Notes under the pieces: generated by a model
Told to the model about the DNA's origin: nothing
The model's database searches: none
The model's input: the letters and a program-made list of their open reading frames with translations, nothing else
In this document: positions 4,123 through 7,338 of the stretch, piece after piece
How positions within the stretch are numbered: position 1 is the stretch's first letter
How the letters are laid out: every line of letters begins with the position of its first letter
Translations under genes and position numbers: made by a program
Assembly: GCA_910587205.1 (NCBI GenBank)
Contig: CAJULZ010000126.1
Coordinates: 1-7,338, forward strand
DNA length: 7,338 bases
Origin: an uncultured Oscillospiraceae bacterium
Lineage (GTDB): Bacteria > Bacillota > Clostridia > Oscillospirales > Oscillospiraceae
Direction of reading: 5' to 3'

Positions 4123-5466
4123 TTAAATCCCCTGCCACAGCATCGCGTCCGCCACTTTCAGGAACCCGGCGATGTTGGCCCCCGCCTGGATGTTCCCCTT
4201 CATGCCGAACTTCTCCGCCGCGTCGGCGCAGGCGGCGTAAATGCCCTCCATGATGCCCTTCAGCTTGGCGTCAACCTCCTCGAAGGTCCAGCTCAGCCGC
4301 TCGCTGTTCTGGCTCATCTCCAGGCCGGAGGTGGCCACGCCGCCGGCGTTGGCCGCCTTGGCGGGGCCGAAGAAGATGCCCGCGTCCAGATACGCGGCGA
4401 TGGCGCCGGGGGTGGAGGGCATGTTGGCCCCCTCGAACACGCCCTTGCAGCCGTTGGCAATGAGGGCCTTGGCCGAGTTCTCGTCGATCTCGTTCTGGGT
4501 GGCGCAGGGCAGGGCGATGTCGCAGGGCACCGTCCAGATGCCGGAGCAGCCCTCCACATATTTGGCGGACGGCACATAGTCCAGGTAGGTCTTGATCCGG
4601 GCGCGCTTGACCTCCTTGATCTCCTTGATGACCTTGTAGTCGATGCCGTTTTCGTCTACAATATAGCCGTTGGAGTCGGACATGGCCACCACCTTGCCCC
4701 CCAGCTGGTTCACCTTCTGGTTGGCGTAGATGGCCACGTTTCCGGAGCCGGAGACGACCACCCGCTTGCCCTCAAAGGACTGGCCGTTGTCCCGCAGGCA
4801 GGCATCGGCAAAGTAGCACAGGCCGAAGCCGGTGGCCTCGGTGCGGGCCAGGGAACCGCCGTAGCTCAGACCCTTGCCGGTGAGCACGCCGGTGAACTCG
4901 TCCCGGATCTTCTTGTACTGGCCGAACATAAAGCCGATCTCCCGGGCGCCCACGCCGATGTCGCCGGCGGGCACGTCGGTGTCCGGGCCTATATGACGCT
5001 GCAATTCGGTCATGAAGGACTGGCAGAACCGCATGACCTCGCCGTCGCTTTTGCCCTTGGGGTCGAAGTCGGAGCCGCCCTTGCCGCCGCCCATGGGCAG
5101 GGTGGTGAGGGAGTTCTTGAAAATCTGCTCAAAGCCCAGGAACTTGATGACGGACAGGTTGACGGTGGGGTGGAACCGCAGGCCACCCTTGTAGGGGCCG
5201 ATGGCGGAGTTGAACTGGACGCGGTAGCCCCGGTTCACCTGTACCTTGCCGCTGTCGTCCACCCAGGGCACCCGGAACATCACCACGCGCTCCGGCTCCA
5301 CGATGCGGCCGATGATGTTCTGCTGCTCGTAGCGGGGGTCGGCCTCCACCACGGGCTCCAGGGATTCCAGGACCTCCTCCACCGCCTGGAGAAACTCGGG
5401 CTCGTGGGCGCTCTTGGCCTTCAGGTCGTCCAGCACGGACAGCAGGTACTTGTTTTTAATGGACAT
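4123..5466 (-). CDS. gdhA: NADP-type glutamate dehydrogenase
   Basis: 447 aa, the same length as E. coli GdhA. It reductively aminates 2-oxoglutarate to glutamate with ammonium, acting as a cytosolic hexamer. Substrate-domain motifs: PYKGGLRFHP (91-100, Lys93), FKNSLTTLPMGGGKGG (116-131, Lys117 and Lys129) and PAGDIGVGAREIG (166-178, catalytic Asp169). The Rossmann domain has VVVSGSGNVA (236-245), followed by AMSDSNG (261-267); the SDS after the second strand fits NADP(H) rather than NAD preference. Start: the open frame extends to 5592, but the promoter at 5529-5557 lies inside that extension. An ATG at 5478 directly abuts AAAGG. The ATG at 5466, 11 nt after AAAGGA, gives the family's standard N-terminus (MSIKNKYLLSVLDDL). 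The gene is monocistronic and divergent from the second ECF locus. Confidence 0.97.
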   Translation of the reverse strand: MSIKNKYLLSVLDDLKAKSAHEPEFLQAVEEVLESLEPVVEADPRYEQQNIIGRIVEPERVVMFRVPWVDDSGKVQVNRGYRVQFNSAIGPYKGGLRFHPTVNLSVIKFLGFEQIFKNSLTTLPMGGGKGGSDFDPKGKSDGEVMRFCQSFMTELQRHIGPDTDVPAGDIGVGAREIGFMFGQYKKIRDEFTGVLTGKGLSYGGSLARTEATGFGLCYFADACLRDNGQSFEGKRVVVSGSGNVAIYANQKVNQLGGKVVAMSDSNGYIVDENGIDYKVIKEIKEVKRARIKTYLDYVPSAKYVEGCSGIWTVPCDIALPCATQNEIDENSAKALIANGCKGVFEGANMPSTPGAIAAYLDAGIFFGPAKAANAGGVATSGLEMSQNSERLSWTFEEVDAKLKGIMEGIYAACADAAEKFGMKGNIQAGANIAGFLKVADAMLWQGI

Positions 5467-5528
5467 AATACTCGACATCCTTTCTTCATTGAAAGTGGTG
5501 CGGAAGTTACGCTTTAATGCGATACAGT

Positions 5529-5557
5529 ATTTTACACCACCGGGCGGAATTTTGCAA
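5529..5557 (-). promoter_or_regulatory. Sigma-A-type promoter of gdhA
   Basis: Minus strand: TTGCAA (5557-5552), 17-nt spacer, TAAAAT (5534-5529). The predicted start is near 5522, giving a leader of about 55 nt. The position rules out the upstream in-frame ATG at 5592 as the real start. Confidence 0.72.
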
Positions 5558-5611
5558 GTCCGAAGATCAAAAATTGCAAAAACGAATTTCACAAAATATT
5601 TTGGCAGGGCG

Positions 5612-5637
5612 GGAACCTTTTTGGCGCTCCACGCGTC
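5612..5637 (+). promoter_or_regulatory. ECF-type promoter of the ECF2 gene
   Basis: GGAACC (5612-5617), 16-nt spacer starting with a T run, then CGTC (5634-5637). This is a close match to ECF promoters (GGAAC/TGAAAC-N16/17-CGTC) and has the same spacing as the ECF1 promoter at 789-814. The predicted start is near 5645, at the palindrome TGTCCGGACA (5645-5654). A 12-nt palindrome CAAAATATTTTG (5592-5603) lies just upstream and could serve as an AT-rich UP element or a regulator site. Confidence 0.72.
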
Positions 5638-5674
5638 TTAGTATTGTCCGGACAGACAACGAAGGGGGGGGGCG

Positions 5675-6178
5675 ATGCCCGGCATGGATTGGACGCAAGA
5701 GGAATTTTCCGCCGCGGTGACGGAGCACAGCCGGTCGATGTACCGGGCGGCCCGGGCGGTGCTGGACAGCGCCGCCGACGCGGAGGACGCGGTGGGCCAG
5801 GCGGTGCTCCAGGCGTGGCAGTCGCTGGACAGGCTGCGGGACAAGGGGGCGGTGCGGCCCTGGCTCATCCGGATCGCGGTGAACTGCGCCTACGCCCAGC
5901 GGCGGAAGCAGGGGAAGGTGGTCTATCTGGACGATCTCCCCCAGGAGCCCACCGCGCCCCCGCCCGCCCGCTGTGACGGGCTGTGGGAGGCGGTGTCCGC
6001 CCTGCCCCCGGAACGGCGGGTGGCGGTGGCGCTGTTCTACTACGAGGACATGAGCGTGGAGCAGATCGCAAAGGTGCTGGGCGTCCCCCAGGGGACGGTG
6101 AAGTCCCGGCTGTCAAGAGCCCGAAAGCAGTTGAAGGAGATGCTTCAAGGACAGGAGGGCGAGTATGGAACAATTTGA
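5675..6178 (+). CDS. ECF-type RNA polymerase sigma factor (ECF2)
   Basis: 167 aa. Region 2 spans about residues 15-78 (YRAARAVLDSAADAEDAVGQAVLQAW, then RPWLIRIAVNCAYAQRRK). A short Pro-rich linker (QEPTAPPPARCDG) leads to region 4 at about 102-157, with LPPERRVAVALFYYEDMSVEQIAKVLGVPQGTVKSRLSRARKQL, a textbook ECF helix-turn-helix. It most resembles SigV/SigM-like sigma factors. The start ATG is preceded by GAAGG running into a tract of nine G (5664-5672). An ATG three codons later is possible but has worse SD spacing. The gene overlaps the start of the anti-sigma-like gene by 14 nt and has an ECF-type promoter, so autoregulation is likely. Confidence 0.94.
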   Translation: MPGMDWTQEEFSAAVTEHSRSMYRAARAVLDSAADAEDAVGQAVLQAWQSLDRLRDKGAVRPWLIRIAVNCAYAQRRKQGKVVYLDDLPQEPTAPPPARCDGLWEAVSALPPERRVAVALFYYEDMSVEQIAKVLGVPQGTVKSRLSRARKQLKEMLQGQEGEYGTI

Positions 6179-7154
6179 CAAGATGCTAAAGGAACTGGCC
6201 AAAAAGGAGGAATGGACCATGCCGGAAGGATTCGATAAAAACTTGCAGGATATATTATGCAAACTCCCGCCAAAAGCCAAGCGCCGGGGACTGGGGGCGG
6301 TGAGGACGGTGATTGCCGCCGCCGCGGTGTGCGCCGCCCTGCTGTGCACCGCGTTCGCCGCCTCCCCCGGCCTGCGGGAGCTGCTGAGTACGGCCCTGGG
6401 CAGCTTCGCGCCCTACGCCCAGGACCAGGAGGGGCAGGCCTATGAGATGGACGGCCTGGAGGTGCGGGTGCTGTCCGCCATGGCGGACCAGGACACTATC
6501 CGGGTCTATGTCCAGCTCAAGGATCTGGAGGGCGACAGGCTCAGCGACCACATCAACGCCATGGGCCTGGTGGACGTGCCCGCGCCGCCGCCCAGCGATG
6601 TCAGCGGCGTCAGGGGGAACACCTTCGGCTCCCGGTGCCTGGGCTATGACCAGGACACCAAAACCGCCCTGATGACGTGCACCACCTGGGGGCGGGTCTA
6701 TGAGGACTTGGGCGGGGCCGAGCTGATCCTGTTCCATGTGTACGACACCCAGACACTGGAGGATATCTCGGTGGACACCACCCTCCACATCCCCCTGGAC
6801 ATCGAGGTCATGCCCTCGGTCACCCTGGGCGGCGACACCGAGCTGGCCGCCGGGTTCTTCGCCGAGACCATGCGCCTGTCCCCCCTGGGGGTCACCGCCG
6901 TCACCTATGGCGACACCCAGTACACCTATCTGTCCGGGAGCCACCTGCGTCTGACCATGAAGGACGGCGCCGAAATGCTGTCCTGCGGCGACCATGTGGA
7001 CGGCCAGGGCAGTTATGGCGAATACGGCACCGAAAGCAGCCGCCGGGTGCTGACCTGGAACTTCCGCGACCCGCTGGAGGTGGAGCAGATTCAAAGCGTC
7101 ACCATCATTGACCGGGACGGCGGCGAACGGACTTTCCCCGTCGTGCTTCCCTGA
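6165..7154 (+). CDS. Membrane-anchored anti-sigma-like protein with large extracytoplasmic domain (DUF4179-like)
   Basis: 329 aa. The N-terminal cytoplasmic part (about 1-43) carries MEQFDKMLKELAKKEEWTMPEGFDKNLQDILCKLP, similar to the short sigma-binding ends of Firmicutes anti-sigma factors. A single membrane helix lies at about 44-66 (VRTVIAAAAVCAALLCTAFAA). The remaining 260 residues should be outside the cell and are rich in beta-type segments (LEVRVLSAMADQDTIRVYVQL, LHIPLDIEVMPSVTL, VEQIQSVTIIDRDGGERTFPV). The layout is that of DUF4179-type anti-sigma proteins; the domain name is from memory and not certain. The ATG has AGGAGG 6 nt before it, inside the end of the ECF2 gene. It probably holds ECF2 inactive until an envelope signal arrives. 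The gene ends at the terminator at 7189-7218. Confidence 0.82.
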   Translation: MEQFDKMLKELAKKEEWTMPEGFDKNLQDILCKLPPKAKRRGLGAVRTVIAAAAVCAALLCTAFAASPGLRELLSTALGSFAPYAQDQEGQAYEMDGLEVRVLSAMADQDTIRVYVQLKDLEGDRLSDHINAMGLVDVPAPPPSDVSGVRGNTFGSRCLGYDQDTKTALMTCTTWGRVYEDLGGAELILFHVYDTQTLEDISVDTTLHIPLDIEVMPSVTLGGDTELAAGFFAETMRLSPLGVTAVTYGDTQYTYLSGSHLRLTMKDGAEMLSCGDHVDGQGSYGEYGTESSRRVLTWNFRDPLEVEQIQSVTIIDRDGGERTFPVVLP

Positions 7155-7188
7155 TTGTTACGTCCCATCGTCAAAGCAGGCCGCAAAA

Positions 7189-7218
7189 AAGGTCCCCGGG
7201 AACACTCCCGGGGACCTT
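7189..7218. terminator. Bidirectional intrinsic terminator between convergent genes
   Basis: A perfect 13-bp stem AAGGTCCCCGGGA / TCCCGGGGACCTT encloses the loop ACAC. On the minus strand it is followed by a run of T (complement of the A tract 7185-7190), suiting rplL; on the plus strand by CTTATTT, suiting the anti-sigma-like gene. Both neighbouring genes point into it. Confidence 0.88.
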
Positions 7219-7247
7219 CTTATTTCCGTTTGCGCAGGGGACGTGGA

Positions 7248-7338
7248 TTACTTCAGCTCCACCTTGCCGCCGGCCTCCTCGATCTTCTTCTTCAGCTCCT
7301 CGGCCTCGTCCTTGGACACGGCCTCCTTCAGGGTCTTG
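7248..7338 (-). CDS. rplL: 50S ribosomal protein bL12 (L7/L12), C-terminal end only
   Basis: The last 29 residues and the TAA stop are present: KTLKEAVSKDEAEELKKKIEEAGGKVELK. This is the highly conserved end of the bL12 C-terminal domain (typically VKEGVSKEEAEELKAKLEEAGAKVELK), which recruits translation factors to the ribosome stalk. The gene enters from the right edge, where the rest of rplL and probably rplJ should lie. Leftward transcription would end at the hairpin at 7189-7218. Confidence 0.95.
   Translation of the reverse strand, partial: KTLKEAVSKDEAEELKKKIEEAGGKVELK

Noticed and set aside
3871..5517. 548-aa plus-strand open frame antisense to gdhA
   Set aside because: It is the complementary shadow of the highly conserved gdhA frame in GC-rich DNA, with no SD and low-complexity His/Gly/Leu/Ala composition.
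5467..5592. N-terminal extension of the gdhA frame to 489 aa
   Set aside because: It contains the gdhA promoter itself, and GdhA proteins of this class are about 447 aa.
6255..7094. 279-aa minus-strand open frame opposite the anti-sigma-like gene
   Set aside because: Shadow frame rich in Gly, Gln and His; no SD or promoter.

Overview
The window is GC-rich Firmicutes-type DNA. Strong AAGGAGG-like ribosome binding sites, TTGACA/TATAAT promoters, two ECF sigma/anti-sigma pairs and the protein styles (67-residue XRE regulator, DUF6440-like small proteins, NADP-type GdhA, bL12) suggest a high-GC gut clostridium of the Oscillospiraceae (Flavonifractor/Lawsonibacter/Intestinimonas-like). That placement is inferred from style, not from a marker gene. 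No mobile element, CRISPR array, tRNA or rRNA was seen.

Layout, left to right. (1) 1-814, minus strand: an ECF sigma factor gene overlapping (ATGA) the start of a membrane anti-sigma-like gene that runs off the left edge. An ECF-type promoter (TGTGAC-N16-CGTC) precedes it. (2) 829-1636, minus: two paralogous 60-residue proteins (41/60 identical), each with its own sigma-A-type promoter. The upstream copy has a perfect 27-nt palindrome over its -10 box, and the block ends in an intrinsic terminator at 829-851. (3) 1653-3764, minus: a tightly packed five-gene operon of XRE regulator, two small membrane proteins, an RluA-family pseudouridine synthase and a 59-residue two-helix membrane protein. 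Three of its four junctions are 4-nt stop/start overlaps. Its promoter is flanked by TGTAAAG/CTTTACA repeats that look like an autoregulatory operator. (4) 3806-4122: a gene-free stretch of hairpins and imperfect repeats between this operon and gdhA. (5) 4123-5557, minus: gdhA, 447 aa, with its own promoter. (6) 5612-7154, plus, divergent from gdhA: a second ECF sigma gene and its 329-aa membrane anti-sigma-like partner, overlapping by 14 nt, with an ECF-type promoter (GGAACC-N16-CGTC). (7) 7189-7338: a bidirectional terminator, then the 3' end of rplL on the minus strand.

How the genes work together. The two ECF modules, about 5 kb apart on opposite strands, have the same promoter geometry (6-mer, 16 nt, CGTC), which fits autoregulated envelope-stress circuits and raises the possibility of cross-talk. 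The XRE operon couples a probable autorepressor to membrane proteins and an RNA-modifying enzyme. gdhA (ammonia assimilation into glutamate) and rplL are housekeeping genes around these regulatory units. Several long open frames start too early. For ECF1 and gdhA the recognisable promoters lie inside or directly at the apparent N-terminal extensions, so shorter starts were chosen.
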